NCBI GenBank assembly: GCA_002376845.1
Contig: DFOS01000012.1
Coordinates: forward strand, 11,158 to 75,157
Direction: 5' to 3'
DNA from: Bdellovibrionaceae bacterium UBA3535
Lineage (GTDB): Bacteria; Bdellovibrionota; Bdellovibrionia; Bdellovibrionales; UBA840
DNA: 64,000 nucleotides
Part shown: positions 7,417-17,286 of the stretch, one piece after another
How positions within the stretch are numbered: the first letter of the stretch is position 1
Layout of the letters: every line of letters begins with the position of its first letter
Made by a program: the position numbers and the translations under genes
The notes under the pieces: model-generated
What the model saw: only the letters and a program-made list of their open reading frames with translations
What the model was told of the DNA's origin: nothing
Databases searched by the model: none

Positions 7417-10400
7417 TGATAGAGTCTTTTCCAATATCTTAATGTCGATTCCACTGCGAATGGCATGTGCCTTTAGCTGATCTTGCCCAATTTTTCCTAC
7501 ATGAAAATATTTTGCCTCTGGGTGCTGAAAATAATAACCGCAAATAGTGGCTGGCGGGTCCATGGCAAAGTTTTCCGTTAACCTTGCATCAATGGCCTTT
7601 TCCACATCGAGCAGCCGCCATATTTTTTGTTTTTCTGAATGCTCCGGGCAGGCCGGATAGCCCGGGGCTGGCCGAATGCCTCGATATTTTTCTTTGATGA
7701 TATCCTGGTAGTCCAAGTCTTCTTTTTTTCCGTAAGAAAACAAATCCCGCACTTTTTTATGCATCATCTCAGCACTTGCTTCAGCCAAACGATCGCCCAA
7801 AGCTTTAATTAAGATCGCCTGGTAGTCATCACCCTCTTTTTCGTATTTGGCGGCAATCTCATCTACTTCCGCGCCGGCAGTTACGGCAAAGCACCCGACA
7901 TAGTCGCTCCGCTCGCTTTGCTTTGGCGCTACATAATCAGCTAAGCATTTGTAATTGCCCTTGGTGCTAACCTTTGTACTTTGTTGACGCAAAAAGTGAA
8001 GAGTTTCGATTTTTTTACCCTCTTCATAAAGAAAAACATCATTGCCGTCGGCATTGGCCGGCCATATACCGTATACTGCCTTTGGCTTTACCTCACCTGA
8101 GTTCAACCAATTCTGCAAAAGATCCTGCGCATCTTTATATAGTTTACCCGCCTCTTCACCGTACTTTTCAGAATCTAAAATTTTAGGATAGCTTCCTTTT
8201 AGACCCCAAGACCAAAAAAACGGCGACCAGTCAATAAAAGGAACCAGCTCTTTTAAGGCAATGTTTTCCTGAAAGACGCCGCACTTTTCTGGCTTGGCAA
8301 TCTCCACCGCGGACCAATCGTATTCAAGTTTTTTTGCCATGGCCTCATCAAAATCCACCATTTTCACACTGTCTTTGTTTAAAAAATCCTCGCGAGTCTT
8401 ACTGTATTTATTTTTAATATCGCGAATATAATCCGAGCTTCTTTCTTCACTGAGCAAGTTGGAGCAAACCTCTACCACCAGTGAAGCATCACCTACATGC
8501 ACGATGGCCCCATCATAGTGTGGGTCCACTTTCACAGCCGTGTGCAGCCTAGAGGTTGTCGCACCACCGAGTAGGACCGGGGTTTTCATGCCTAAGCGCT
8601 GCATCTCCTTTACATTGTGAATCATTTCATCCAGCGATGGGGTAATCAAACCACTCATACCAATAATGTCGGCCCCATGCTTTTCAGCTTCCTCTAAGAT
8701 TTTATTGAGTGGCACCATAACGCCTAAATCGATCACTCGATAGCCATTGCAAGACAAGACCACAGAAACAATATTCTTTCCAATATCGTGCACATCACCT
8801 TTTACCGTAGCAATTAGAAAGGTGGCTTGCTCCTTCACCTTGGCGTTCTTCTTTGCCTCTTCCATAAATGGCTCAAGATAGGCAACCGCCTTTTTCATCA
8901 CGCGAGCGCTCTTTACCACTTGCGGTAAAAACATTTTGCCCGCACCAAAGAGATCCCCCACCACTTTCATACCGTCCATCAATGGACCTTCAATTACATG
9001 AAGCGGGATTTTAAATTTTTCTAGGGCTTCTTTCGTGTCTTCCACAATATGGGAATCAATCCCCTTTACCAAAGAGTGGGTGATTCTTTCCTCAAGTGGT
9101 GCTTTACGCCATTCGTTTTTTGCCGAATCGTCTTTTTTCTTGCTACCTTCCTTCACGGTTTCAGCAAATTCCAATAACTGCTCACTGGCATCAGTCTTGC
9201 GATTTAAAACCACATCCTCACAAAGCTCACGCAGCTGCGGCTCTATATCTTCGTAGACCTCCAGCATGCCGGCGTTAACAATACCCATATCCAAACCGGC
9301 TTTAATGGAGTGGTACAAGAATACTGTATGCATGGCTTCGCGTACCGGGTTATTACCGCGAAAAGAAAAGCTAAGATTTGATATACCGCCCGAAGTAAAT
9401 GCATAAGGACAAGTGTTTTTAATTTCTTTAACCGCTTCAATAAAGGCTAGTCCGTAGCCATCATGCTCAGACATTCCCGTGGCAACCGTAAGAACATTCG
9501 GGTCAAAAATAATGTCTTCTGGCGGAAAGCCTACTTCTTCGGTCAAAATTTTATAGGCCCGTTGACAGATGCGAATCTTATCATCACGGCTAGCGGCTTG
9601 GCCCTTTTCGTCAAAGGCCATCACCACCACCGCAGCACCAAAACGTAAAATCTCTTGGGCTTGCTCCTTAAAGGTCGTCTCTCCCTCTTTTAGGGAGATC
9701 GAGTTAACCACGGCTTTTCCCTGTACACAGCGCAGACCCTCGGAGATGACCTCCCACTTGGAGGAATCAATCATAATCGGTACTCGCGAGATATCAGGCT
9801 CACTGGCAACAAGGTTTAAAAAATCACGCATCATTTGCGGGCCATCCAGCATGCCCTCATCAAAGTTAATATCTATAACATTGGCGCCATTTTCGACTTG
9901 CTGACGAGCCACATCTAAGCCCGCACTTAAATCACCCGATTTGATTAGCTTGGCAAATTTAGGCGAGCCGGTAACATTAGTTCTCTCTCCTATCATGATA
10001 AACGAACGCTCCCCTGAAGGCTTAAGGGTCAATGGCTCCAAACCCGACAATCGCATACGGGGTGAAAATGTCGGTGGTATGCGCGGATTTGACGAGTCTA
10101 CCATCTTCACAATGGCAGCAATATGCTCGGGCGTAGTGCCGCAACAGCCGCCCACGATATTTAAAAAACCAGCCTCGGCAAATTCTTGCAATTGCGAACC
10201 AATGCTTTCGGGCGTTTCATCATAACCAGTGGGGCTTAAGGGATTGGGCAGGCCTGCATTGGGATAGCAGGAAGTAAAACTTTCGGCACAATCACTTAAA
10301 TCTGACATGAAGGGGCGCATCTCTTCGGCGCCAAGGGCGCAGTTGATACCCACACTTAAAGGCTTGGCATGTCGAACCGAATGCCAAAAAGCCTCCACGG

Positions 10401-11085
10401 TTTGCCCTGATAAAGTTCTGCCAGAAGCATCAGTAATGGTCACCGAGATCATCAGTGGCAACTTTTCGGCAATTTCCTCTTCAATTTTCTTAATGGCATA
10501 AATGCAGGCCTTCATATTTAGAGTATCAAAAGACGTTTCGGCCAAAAGGATGTCAACGCCGCCATCTAATAGGGCCCTAGCCTGCTCGTAGTAATTGGCC
10601 ACCATCTCATCAAAACTAGTGGCGCGGAAACCAGGATTATTCACATCTGGCGAAATGGAGCAGGTTTTATTGGTCGGTCCAAGAGCGCCTGCAACATATG
10701 TCGTCTTACCAGTCTGATTTTTGAACTTCTCACAGGCTCTGCGAGCAATCTGCGCGGCTTGAAAATTGATTTGGTAGACCTGATCTTCCAGGCCATAATC
10801 GGCCTGCGCAATACGTGTGCCGCTAAAGGTGTTGGTTTCGATAATGTCAGCCCCTGCCTCTAGGTAGGCCAGGTGAATCTCTTCGATGATCTCAGGGCGC
10901 GAAAGATTGAGCAGATCGTTATTGCCTTTCAGCTCAGAGGTGGCATGCGCAAATGCCGGCAATTGGAAATCCTTTTCTTCCAATTTGTACTGCTGAATCA
11001 TGGTGCCCATGGCACCATCCATGAATAGGATCCTAGACTCTAGGCGTCGATTTAGCTCTTTGAGAATTGCAGATTCTTTTAACAC
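7402..11085 (-). CDS. metH: Cobalamin-dependent methionine synthase
   Basis: 1227 residues, the full four-module length. Homocysteine domain (about 1-335): DGAMGTMIQ and the zinc ligands in GINCALG and GGCCGTT. Pterin-binding domain (about 360-620): GERTNVTGSPKF and INFDEGMLDG. Cobalamin domain (about 660-890): DVHDIGKN, which supplies the His that coordinates cobalt. C-terminal AdoMet reactivation domain (about 920-1227): RPAPGYPACPEH. It transfers a methyl group from methyl-THF to homocysteine. The start codon is GTG at 11085 with no Shine-Dalgarno; a TATACT at 11097-11102 would give a nearly leaderless mRNA. metF, which makes its methyl-THF substrate, lies one gene upstream. No cobalamin or SAM riboswitch fits in the short upstream gap. 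Confidence 0.97.
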   Translation of the reverse strand: MLKESAILKELNRRLESRILFMDGAMGTMIQQYKLEEKDFQLPAFAHATSELKGNNDLLNLSRPEIIEEIHLAYLEAGADIIETNTFSGTRIAQADYGLEDQVYQINFQAAQIARRACEKFKNQTGKTTYVAGALGPTNKTCSISPDVNNPGFRATSFDEMVANYYEQARALLDGGVDILLAETSFDTLNMKACIYAIKKIEEEIAEKLPLMISVTITDASGRTLSGQTVEAFWHSVRHAKPLSVGINCALGAEEMRPFMSDLSDCAESFTSCYPNAGLPNPLSPTGYDETPESIGSQLQEFAEAGFLNIVGGCCGTTPEHIAAIVKMVDSSNPRIPPTFSPRMRLSGLEPLTLKPSGERSFIMIGERTNVTGSPKFAKLIKSGDLSAGLDVARQQVENGANVIDINFDEGMLDGPQMMRDFLNLVASEPDISRVPIMIDSSKWEVISEGLRCVQGKAVVNSISLKEGETTFKEQAQEILRFGAAVVVMAFDEKGQAASRDDKIRICQRAYKILTEEVGFPPEDIIFDPNVLTVATGMSEHDGYGLAFIEAVKEIKNTCPYAFTSGGISNLSFSFRGNNPVREAMHTVFLYHSIKAGLDMGIVNAGMLEVYEDIEPQLRELCEDVVLNRKTDASEQLLEFAETVKEGSKKKDDSAKNEWRKAPLEERITHSLVKGIDSHIVEDTKEALEKFKIPLHVIEGPLMDGMKVVGDLFGAGKMFLPQVVKSARVMKKAVAYLEPFMEEAKKNAKVKEQATFLIATVKGDVHDIGKNIVSVVLSCNGYRVIDLGVMVPLNKILEEAEKHGADIIGMSGLITPSLDEMIHNVKEMQRLGMKTPVLLGGATTSRLHTAVKVDPHYDGAIVHVGDASLVVEVCSNLLSEERSSDYIRDIKNKYSKTREDFLNKDSVKMVDFDEAMAKKLEYDWSAVEIAKPEKCGVFQENIALKELVPFIDWSPFFWSWGLKGSYPKILDSEKYGEEAGKLYKDAQDLLQNWLNSGEVKPKAVYGIWPANADGNDVFLYEEGKKIETLHFLRQQSTKVSTKGNYKCLADYVAPKQSERSDYVGCFAVTAGAEVDEIAAKYEKEGDDYQAILIKALGDRLAEASAEMMHKKVRDLFSYGKKEDLDYQDIIKEKYRGIRPAPGYPACPEHSEKQKIWRLLDVEKAIDARLTENFAMDPPATICGYYFQHPEAKYFHVGKIGQDQLKAHAIRSGIDIKILEKTLSPNLL

Positions 11086-11106
11086 GGGGATAAACTAGTA
11101 TACAAT

Positions 11107-11120
11107 TTGCGCTAGCACAA
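11107..11120. promoter_or_regulatory. Near-palindrome between metH and divergent gene
   Basis: TTGCGCTAGCACAA is a 14-bp palindrome broken by one symmetric pair, centred in the 56-bp space between the divergent metH and the gene at 11142. Its position suits a regulator site serving either promoter. No regulator is identified. Confidence 0.35.
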
Positions 11121-11141
11121 GCTTATAGAGATGGGAAAACA

Positions 11142-12014
11142 ATGAAGAATAATGACTGGCTCAACCATTGCAAAAAAAATATCACCTCTATGAATGGCGA
11201 AGATGGTATAATTGAAACCGCCCTCGAACTTATCGGCAAGAATGCCGAACTGAATCAGTGGTGCGTAGAGTTTGGCGCCTGGGATGGCAAACATCTAAGC
11301 AATACCTACAATTTAATTCAAAATAAGGCCTATTCATCTGTACAAATTGAGGGCATGCAGGACAAATACATAGAACTACAAAATACTTTTAAAAATAACG
11401 AGAAAGTTCACACTCACTTAGGCTATGTTGGCATGTCGAAAGAAAATTCTTTGGACCACTTGTTATCAGCATATCCTATCCCAGAAGATTTTGACTTTCT
11501 ATCCATTGATATTGATGGCAATGATTATTACACATGGAAGCCTGTAGTAAAATACCGCCCTAAATTAGTATGCATTGAATTCAACCCCACTGTGCCTAAT
11601 GAAGTAGATTTTTTGCAAGCTTGTGACCCCAGTATTAATCAAGGCGCCAGCATCCTTAGCCTGAATCTTCTAGCCAAAGAAAAAGGCTATGAATTAATTG
11701 CGACCACACTCAATAATGCATTTTTTGTTGATGAAAAGTACTTTCCACTATTTGAAATTAATGACAACTCACTTGATAAAATACGTACAGACAAAAGCAG
11801 AGTGACTTATATTTTTAGTGGGTATGATGGCACCGTATATATTCGCGGATTTGGCAAACTGGACCTTCACAACCTAAAATTTGAAGAGAAGCGTTTTCAG
11901 CTATTGCCATCTTTTTTGAGAGGCTATTCCGATACTGAAACAGAAAAGAAATCGCCCTTCAAAAAACTACTAAAGAAAACATATAAATCACTGCACAAAA
12001 GAAATATTATTTAG
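11142..12014 (+). CDS. FkbM-like SAM methyltransferase-fold protein
   Basis: 290 residues. WCVEFGAWDGKHLSN (about 45-59) resembles a class I methyltransferase motif I, DFLSIDIDGNDYY (about 124-136) resembles the later acidic strand, and VCIEFNPTVP follows. This pattern occurs in FkbM-type and related proteins from polysaccharide loci. The C-terminal about 40 residues are basic (KKSPFKKLLKKTYKS), perhaps for membrane or partner binding. Its last 8 bp overlap the convergent metF end. It separates metH from metF and has no obvious link to methionine synthesis; the glycan locus starting at 13,074 is a more likely context. Confidence 0.55.
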   Translation: MKNNDWLNHCKKNITSMNGEDGIIETALELIGKNAELNQWCVEFGAWDGKHLSNTYNLIQNKAYSSVQIEGMQDKYIELQNTFKNNEKVHTHLGYVGMSKENSLDHLLSAYPIPEDFDFLSIDIDGNDYYTWKPVVKYRPKLVCIEFNPTVPNEVDFLQACDPSINQGASILSLNLLAKEKGYELIATTLNNAFFVDEKYFPLFEINDNSLDKIRTDKSRVTYIFSGYDGTVYIRGFGKLDLHNLKFEEKRFQLLPSFLRGYSDTETEKKSPFKKLLKKTYKSLHKRNII

Positions 12015-12963
12015 AAACCCGATCAATCACTTCGGTTACATCTTTTGAATCGTTCATAATATAGTAGTGAATATTACAAATGCCCGACTGGATGAGATCT
12101 TTTGTTTGCATAACAGCCCACTCCTTACCGATCTCTCTAGCATTTTCCGGATCTTTTCTGACTTGATCGGCTAATTCTGTTGGAATGTCCATATGGAAGT
12201 TTTTAGGCAAAGATTTTAACTGTCTTTCACTTTTAAGAATTTTTAAACCCGGAACAATAGGCACCGTTATACCTGCATCTCGGCACTTATCCACAAAGCC
12301 GTGGAAAGCGTTGTTATCAAAAAACATCTGCGTCACTATATATTCTGCACCGGCATCCACTTTTTGTTTTAGATACTCGATATCTGTCTTTAAATTAGCG
12401 GCCTCAAAGTGTTTTTCTGGATAGCCAGCCACTCCAATACAAAAATCAAATTCCGCCGTATTTGACAATTCATCTAGAAACTGTCCCTTATTCAAATCCA
12501 CGATTTGCCGTACTAGATCTATGGCATACTCATTCTGCTCTTCTGTTTTTAGCTTTGGCTTAGAGTAATTGGGTGAATCCCCCTGCAGTGCCAATACATT
12601 CTGAATCCCCAGGTAGTTTAACTCAATCAATGCATCCTCGGTCTCTTCTTTGGTAAATCCCTTACAAAGGACGTGGGCAATGGTATCAATCTTAAATCGG
12701 TTTTGAATTACTCCACATATGCTGAGGGTGCCGGGCCTCTTACGAAAAATCTTTTTTTTGATACTGCCATCTGGCATTTCTTTGTAATAAGCATTCGATG
12801 CGTGCGAGGTCACGTCAATCCACTTAGGATCATAGGGCTGAATTACTTTAACTTGATCGGTAATATCCTTGATGGAGCTACCTCTTGGCGGCGGGACAAT
12901 TTCCATCGAATATGAAACGCTTTTTTCTTTTCTTGCCTTCAATATATGATCAATAACTTTCAT
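12007..12963 (-). CDS. metF: Methylenetetrahydrofolate reductase
   Basis: 318 residues, close to the usual 290-320. The N-terminal SMEIVPPP (the E of the active-site strand), ALQGDSP (about 126-132), the FAD-contacting region DFCIGVAGYPEKH, and QMFFDNNAF with IVPGLKIL are all typical. A TIM-barrel FAD enzyme, it reduces 5,10-methylene-THF to 5-methyl-THF, the methyl donor for MetH. The position near metH supports the call. It ends in an 8-bp overlap with the convergent gene. The divergent upstream gene is a glycosyltransferase. Confidence 0.95.
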   Translation of the reverse strand: MKVIDHILKARKEKSVSYSMEIVPPPRGSSIKDITDQVKVIQPYDPKWIDVTSHASNAYYKEMPDGSIKKKIFRKRPGTLSICGVIQNRFKIDTIAHVLCKGFTKEETEDALIELNYLGIQNVLALQGDSPNYSKPKLKTEEQNEYAIDLVRQIVDLNKGQFLDELSNTAEFDFCIGVAGYPEKHFEAANLKTDIEYLKQKVDAGAEYIVTQMFFDNNAFHGFVDKCRDAGITVPIVPGLKILKSERQLKSLPKNFHMDIPTELADQVRKDPENAREIGKEWAVMQTKDLIQSGICNIHYYIMNDSKDVTEVIDRVSK

Positions 12964-13073
12964 ATTTTCCCATTCTTACGCAAATTCTAAGGATCTAGTA
13001 GTAAAAATCAAATTTTCAGTAAAAAGCCAAGTATTTGCATGGACAATTTTCTCCTTTCCCATAGAATGACTCT

Positions 13074-14066
13074 ATGCAGGAATTGCCAAAGATCCTCTTT
13101 GTAAATGCTACCAAGTCTGATTATCTGCAAGATTGGACCTATGCAGGCCTAGTTGCGCTCTTGGGCAAAAAAAGGGTCTATGATTACCCCTTTAACTATC
13201 GCTACCACCTCCCCATGAAAGAATACCCTAAAAACGGGGGGTACTGCCCAGGAGGCATGCATCAACGTCTGTTAAATAAAATGGGGGATTTTGACCTGGT
13301 CATTCTGGCTTCATCGCACCCTGAGTGCTTTCAGGCCTACCTAAAAATACAAGATCGTTTACCTAAAAACTTACCGATAGTTTTTATTGATGGAGGGGAT
13401 CGCGCCGAAATTGCGGGGGATCTTCAACGCTACAATCAAAGCAATCTTCTTAGCGACTCACAAAAATACCGAAACTTTGATTTGATTTTTAAAAGAGAGT
13501 ACTTGAAAAACAAGGACTATCCTAAAAATGTCTTTCCTTATCCTTTTTGTATTAACACCCAGCAAATACCTAAAGATCTACCTAGTGATAAAAAATATGA
13601 TGTTAGTTTTTGGGCTGTAGAATCCCATCCCATACGTAGCCAAGCTCTTGAAATTTTAGAGCCTCTATATGACTGCAAAAAAAACGGAACCAAAAAAAAA
13701 CAGGATTTTAAAAAATATGCCCGCAAAGGCGACTTTTACCTTAAGGAAATTAGGCGCTGTAAAATTGTACTAAATCTGCGTGGCGGCGGCTGGGACACGG
13801 CCCGGTACTGGGAAGTCCCTGCTGTTAGCACGTTTATGCTGAGTCAGAAAATACAAATCGAAATCCCCAATGATTTTATCGCGGGAGAGCATTTTGCAGC
13901 AGTCCGTGAGGACCTAAGCAATCTAACTGACATATGTGACTATTACTTGAAAAATGAAAGCGAGCGAGAAGAGATGGCCGCTGCGGCCCATAAACATTTA
14001 TTGCAACACCACACCCATATTCACCGAGCTAATTTTTTATTAGAAAAAGTACGGCAATTGTTATAA
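13074..14066 (+). CDS. CgeB-like (Glyco_trans_1_2) glycosyltransferase
   Basis: 330 residues. The N-terminal half starts PKILFVNATKSDYL, and the C-terminal half has LKEIRRCKIVLNLRGGGWDTARYWEVPAVSTFMLSQ, then a stretch of NDF-AGEHF and a helical end. This is the pattern of CgeB / glycosyl-transferase group 1 family proteins of GT-B fold. Long A runs occur in the coding sequence around 13,677-13,699. It lies 10 nt before pgi, which has its own Shine-Dalgarno, so the two are likely cotranscribed. The acceptor and donor are not known. Confidence 0.7.
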   Translation: MQELPKILFVNATKSDYLQDWTYAGLVALLGKKRVYDYPFNYRYHLPMKEYPKNGGYCPGGMHQRLLNKMGDFDLVILASSHPECFQAYLKIQDRLPKNLPIVFIDGGDRAEIAGDLQRYNQSNLLSDSQKYRNFDLIFKREYLKNKDYPKNVFPYPFCINTQQIPKDLPSDKKYDVSFWAVESHPIRSQALEILEPLYDCKKNGTKKKQDFKKYARKGDFYLKEIRRCKIVLNLRGGGWDTARYWEVPAVSTFMLSQKIQIEIPNDFIAGEHFAAVREDLSNLTDICDYYLKNESEREEMAAAAHKHLLQHHTHIHRANFLLEKVRQLL

Positions 14067-14076
14067 AGGACTCATT

Positions 14077-15192
14077 ATGCAATGGACACCCACTAATAAT
14101 CCCTCACCCATTAATATTGATTTTGCACCTATATTAGAAGAAAGCACCTTTGCTTTTCTTGCAAATCAAGACTACTTAGAAGCATCGAAAGATTTTATTG
14201 CCAATATCCCTGATACTATCAATCAACTGGTTGTTGTTGGTATGGGCGGCAGCTTTATGGCGGCCAAAGCCATTTATGAGGCCTGCGGCAGTGAGCGGCC
14301 CATTGATTTTTGGAATAGCATTGATGATCACACCTTGAGTCGTAAGCTTGATCAGATTAATCCGAGCACCTATTTTATGATTATCTCTAAATCTGGCACG
14401 ACAACCGAGACGCATTATATTTTAAAAAACATTCTCTACAAACTCGATGCCCTAGGACTTAAGAGCGAAAAGCATATCGGCATAATTACCGAGAGCAACA
14501 ACAAAGACCTGCACCGGATGGCTATAGATAGGGGCCTTAATTTTTGCGAACACCCAAAGGAGATTGGCGGCAGATTTAGCGTCTTTTCTCCGGTAGCCAT
14601 CGCCCCTTGCCTATTTGCTGGCATCGACATGGCAACCCTTCTTGCTAGCGCCAAAGCGGCGGCTAAGGAAGACTCCGATTTGGCCGCACAAATAGCTAGC
14701 TACCTAATTGCCACCCAAAAAAAGGAGCTATACCTACAAGTGCTTTGGCCCTATTCGGACCAAGTCATTACCTTTTGTGACTGGTGGGCGCAGCTATGGT
14801 CTGAATCTTTGGGTAAGGCAGAAAACCTTGATGGCAAAAAGGCCGCTCGCATCTCCATTCCCCTGGTTTGTAAATCCAGTATTGATCAACATTCCCTACT
14901 GCAACACTTTATGGAGGGGGAAAATCAAAATTTTTATCTCTTTATCAAAACGGCAGAAGACAATCTTTTAAATATGCAGTGTGATGCTAACCGCGAGGCC
15001 ATGCAATCCAAGGGCTTTAAGCAGGCTTGCTTGGAGCTTGAGGAAATCAGCGAAAAAGAAATGGGCAAAGTCTTTCAAATTTTTATGATGGCCATGTATG
15101 CCTGCGCTCAGTACTATAGAATCGACCCCTACGGGCAGCCCGGCGTCGAGCTAGGCAAAAAAATCTTAAAACAAAAGCTGCAAGAGACTTAG
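14077..15192 (+). CDS. pgi: Glucose-6-phosphate isomerase (short form)
   Basis: 371 residues, shorter than the about 550 of E. coli but similar to compact bacterial forms. The SIS fold is shown by VVVGMGGSFMAAKAIYEA (about 52-69) and ISKSGTTTETH (about 108-118). PGI signatures are GGRFSVFSPV (about 164-173) and the C-terminal DPYGQPGVELGKKIL with the active-site Lys. It interconverts glucose-6-P and fructose-6-P, linking central metabolism to nucleotide sugars. AAGGA precedes the ATG. Its last about 120 bp are duplicated at 17,287, where they precede ugd. Confidence 0.88.
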   Translation: MQWTPTNNPSPINIDFAPILEESTFAFLANQDYLEASKDFIANIPDTINQLVVVGMGGSFMAAKAIYEACGSERPIDFWNSIDDHTLSRKLDQINPSTYFMIISKSGTTTETHYILKNILYKLDALGLKSEKHIGIITESNNKDLHRMAIDRGLNFCEHPKEIGGRFSVFSPVAIAPCLFAGIDMATLLASAKAAAKEDSDLAAQIASYLIATQKKELYLQVLWPYSDQVITFCDWWAQLWSESLGKAENLDGKKAARISIPLVCKSSIDQHSLLQHFMEGENQNFYLFIKTAEDNLLNMQCDANREAMQSKGFKQACLELEEISEKEMGKVFQIFMMAMYACAQYYRIDPYGQPGVELGKKILKQKLQET

Positions 15193-15242
15193 TGGTTTCT
15201 GCTAATAGAAAATAATTTAAGCCAGCTTCTCGAACCTCTTCT
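15072..15242. repeat. Direct repeat copy A (pgi 3' end + ugd 3' remnant)
   Basis: 171 bp covering the end of pgi and then a minus-strand ugd C-terminal relic (EEVREAGLNYF at 15,190-15,242, thrown out of frame by a 1-nt deletion). It is about 94% identical by eye to copy B at 17,287-17,458. Sequence beyond either end does not match. Confidence 0.9.
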
Positions 15243-15336
15243 ATCGCTGCTACTGAGGTGGCGATAGCCAAAATACACAGAAAAAATAAGTCAATAAACG
15301 ATCAAAAAAAGCATTTATCTAACATACTATCCATTA

Positions 15337-16308
15337 TTAATGGCTCTTTAGATAATTAAAGGTATGTTCAATCATATCTTTCAAACTATATTTGGGCTGA
15401 TACTCAAAGACAGACTTACTTTTTGTATTATTAGCCACAAGGCAAGCCGGATCACCTACTCTGGCTAGCTGAATCTCATAAGAAAAATTATTACCGGTTA
15501 TTTCTTTAAAGACATTTATTACTTCTAAGACCGAGTAACCAGCACCAGAACCCAAATTAAAAGCTTCCCATTCAAAGTTATTTTTTTGCATATAATCTAA
15601 AGCCATATAATGATAGTAAACTAGATCTTCAACGTGAATGTAATCACGAACTGCGCTACCATCTTTTGTCTTAAAATTATCGCCATAAACACAAAACTTA
15701 CCCTTATTCAAGATCGATTGACATAAATTTGGAATTAGATGTGTCTCTGGTTCGTGGTTTTCACCAATGGCACCATGAGGATCACAACCTGCCACATTGA
15801 AGTAGCGAAGTATGACCGCTTGGATATGTTTTTTAGATGCTTGATCCTTAATTAAGTCTTCCACGATTTTTTTAGTTAAACCATAGGTATTAACTGGCTT
15901 TTGCTCTGTTTCTTCACTAATAACCTCTTCATGAATTCCATAAGTAGCACAGGTAGAAGAGAAGACCAGCTTGCTAACATTTGCAAGATTCATGGCCTCA
16001 AGTAAGGAAATGGAAGAATCAATATTCTCACGATAGTAATAAAAGGGGGTTTGTTGACTTTCGCTGACTATGGCTTTAGCAGCAAAATGTAAGACAACCT
16101 CCACATTTTCTTTTTTCATTAAATCCGTTAATCTATCTGTATCACGAATATCAAAACTATGTTTTTCAGCATAAGAGTGCACCCAATTGGCAGGAGAAGT
16201 GCTGTGATTATCTACGCCTATAACCCTATAACCCTTAAAACTAAGCAGCTTTGACATATGGGAGCCAATATAACCATTCGCTCCAGTTACCAGTAGACAT
16301 TTAGACAT
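15337..16308 (-). CDS. galE: UDP-glucose 4-epimerase
   Basis: 323 residues, extended SDR. Rossmann motif TGANGYIGSHM (about 8-18), FAAKAIVSESQ, catalytic S-S-T-C-A-T-Y region with Y-G-L-T-K-K (YxxxK, about 142-147), NVAGCDP and GDGSAVRDYIHVEDL. It interconverts UDP-glucose and UDP-galactose (or the GlcNAc/GalNAc pair), feeding the polysaccharide locus. It lies inside the segment flanked by the 171-bp direct repeats and differs clearly from the decayed galE at 19,711, so it looks like an incoming functional copy. Confidence 0.92.
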   Translation of the reverse strand: MSKCLLVTGANGYIGSHMSKLLSFKGYRVIGVDNHSTSPANWVHSYAEKHSFDIRDTDRLTDLMKKENVEVVLHFAAKAIVSESQQTPFYYYRENIDSSISLLEAMNLANVSKLVFSSTCATYGIHEEVISEETEQKPVNTYGLTKKIVEDLIKDQASKKHIQAVILRYFNVAGCDPHGAIGENHEPETHLIPNLCQSILNKGKFCVYGDNFKTKDGSAVRDYIHVEDLVYYHYMALDYMQKNNFEWEAFNLGSGAGYSVLEVINVFKEITGNNFSYEIQLARVGDPACLVANNTKSKSVFEYQPKYSLKDMIEHTFNYLKSH

Positions 16309-16353
16309 ATTTTAGGTTTGCAATATTCTTCTGAAAAAGTAAAGTAAAACGAT

Positions 16354-17232
16354 ATGTTAACTAATGTACTTATGATTGCCTACGGGCCCATTACGAACTT
16401 ACACCAAAGCCTGTTTTCATTGACGAGTCTTTATAAGTTTAAAAACGCCTTACAGGCAATCCATAAAATCCTCATCTATACTGATAACCCATCTATATTT
16501 AACAACTTTTTTAAAAGTGAAAAAGTAGAAACAATACCTCTAAGCACTGACAAAATCAAAAAGTGGCGTGGCCCGAAAGACTTTGTACATAGATTAAAAT
16601 TAGAAGCAATGAAAGATACATTTAAAAACTATCCTACTGATAATTTATTTTATGTTGATAGTGACACTTACTTTACCAAATCACCACTTCACTTATTCAA
16701 TGCCCTGAATGGTGGAACCTCTGTAATGCATATCAATGAAGGTCAGCTTAAAATCACAAAAGATATTTTGCTTCGTAAAATATATAAATTTGCCAAGAAA
16801 AACCCTATTAAAGTCAAAAATGGTAACGTAGCCTTTAAAAAAGATCATTGCATGTGGAATGCAGGCGTAATTGGCCTAAGTCCTGAGAATTCACACCTTT
16901 TAGATATTATGTTAAGCTATGCAGATCAGGCTTATGACCTATACCCTAAATTTGTCATGGAGCAATGGGCAGTTTCCTTGGTTCTGCAGAATTACACAAA
17001 AATTCTTCCTGCTTCAAAAGAAATTTTTCATTATTGGAACAACAAAGACGCTTATAACGAAAATATTGCTGCGTATTTAAAAAACAATACCTCTATAAGT
17101 CTTGCAAGTGAATGTTTAAATACATTTTCATATCCACCAGAGCCGGTAAAAAAGAAATACTTTCTTAAGAAGTTAGTCCCTTTTCGAATACTCCATACAA
17201 ATATTAAGAACGTAAATACTCACTCAAAGTAG
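16354..17232 (+). CDS. Putative GT-A fold glycosyltransferase (GT8-like)
   Basis: 292 residues. YVDSDTYFTKSP (about 101-112) is a DxD metal and nucleotide-sugar motif, and MWNAGVIGLSPEN (about 168-180) matches the N-A-G-V element shared by GT8-like enzymes. QWAVSLVLQ and HYWNNK follow. There is no signal peptide, so it is cytoplasmic. With galE (divergent, 45 bp apart) it forms the two-gene insert between the pgi/ugd direct repeats. A galactosyl- or GalNAc-transferase using the GalE product is a reasonable inference, not shown by sequence. Confidence 0.6.
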   Translation: MLTNVLMIAYGPITNLHQSLFSLTSLYKFKNALQAIHKILIYTDNPSIFNNFFKSEKVETIPLSTDKIKKWRGPKDFVHRLKLEAMKDTFKNYPTDNLFYVDSDTYFTKSPLHLFNALNGGTSVMHINEGQLKITKDILLRKIYKFAKKNPIKVKNGNVAFKKDHCMWNAGVIGLSPENSHLLDIMLSYADQAYDLYPKFVMEQWAVSLVLQNYTKILPASKEIFHYWNNKDAYNENIAAYLKNNTSISLASECLNTFSYPPEPVKKKYFLKKLVPFRILHTNIKNVNTHSK

Positions 17233-17286
17233 AAGTGTAGACTGGCATATAAAAGGAGCTTTCTCGCTGAAAACTGTAGGTGCCCA

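Noticed and set aside
11086..11141. Possible cobalamin or SAM riboswitch before metH
   Set aside because: Only 56 bp separate metH from the divergent gene, too short for either riboswitch, and no conserved B12-box or SAM core is visible.
15083..15271. 62-residue minus-strand frame after pgi
   Set aside because: It is the frameshifted relic of the ugd 3' end (EEVREAGLNYF) within direct repeat copy A plus antisense pgi, not a gene.
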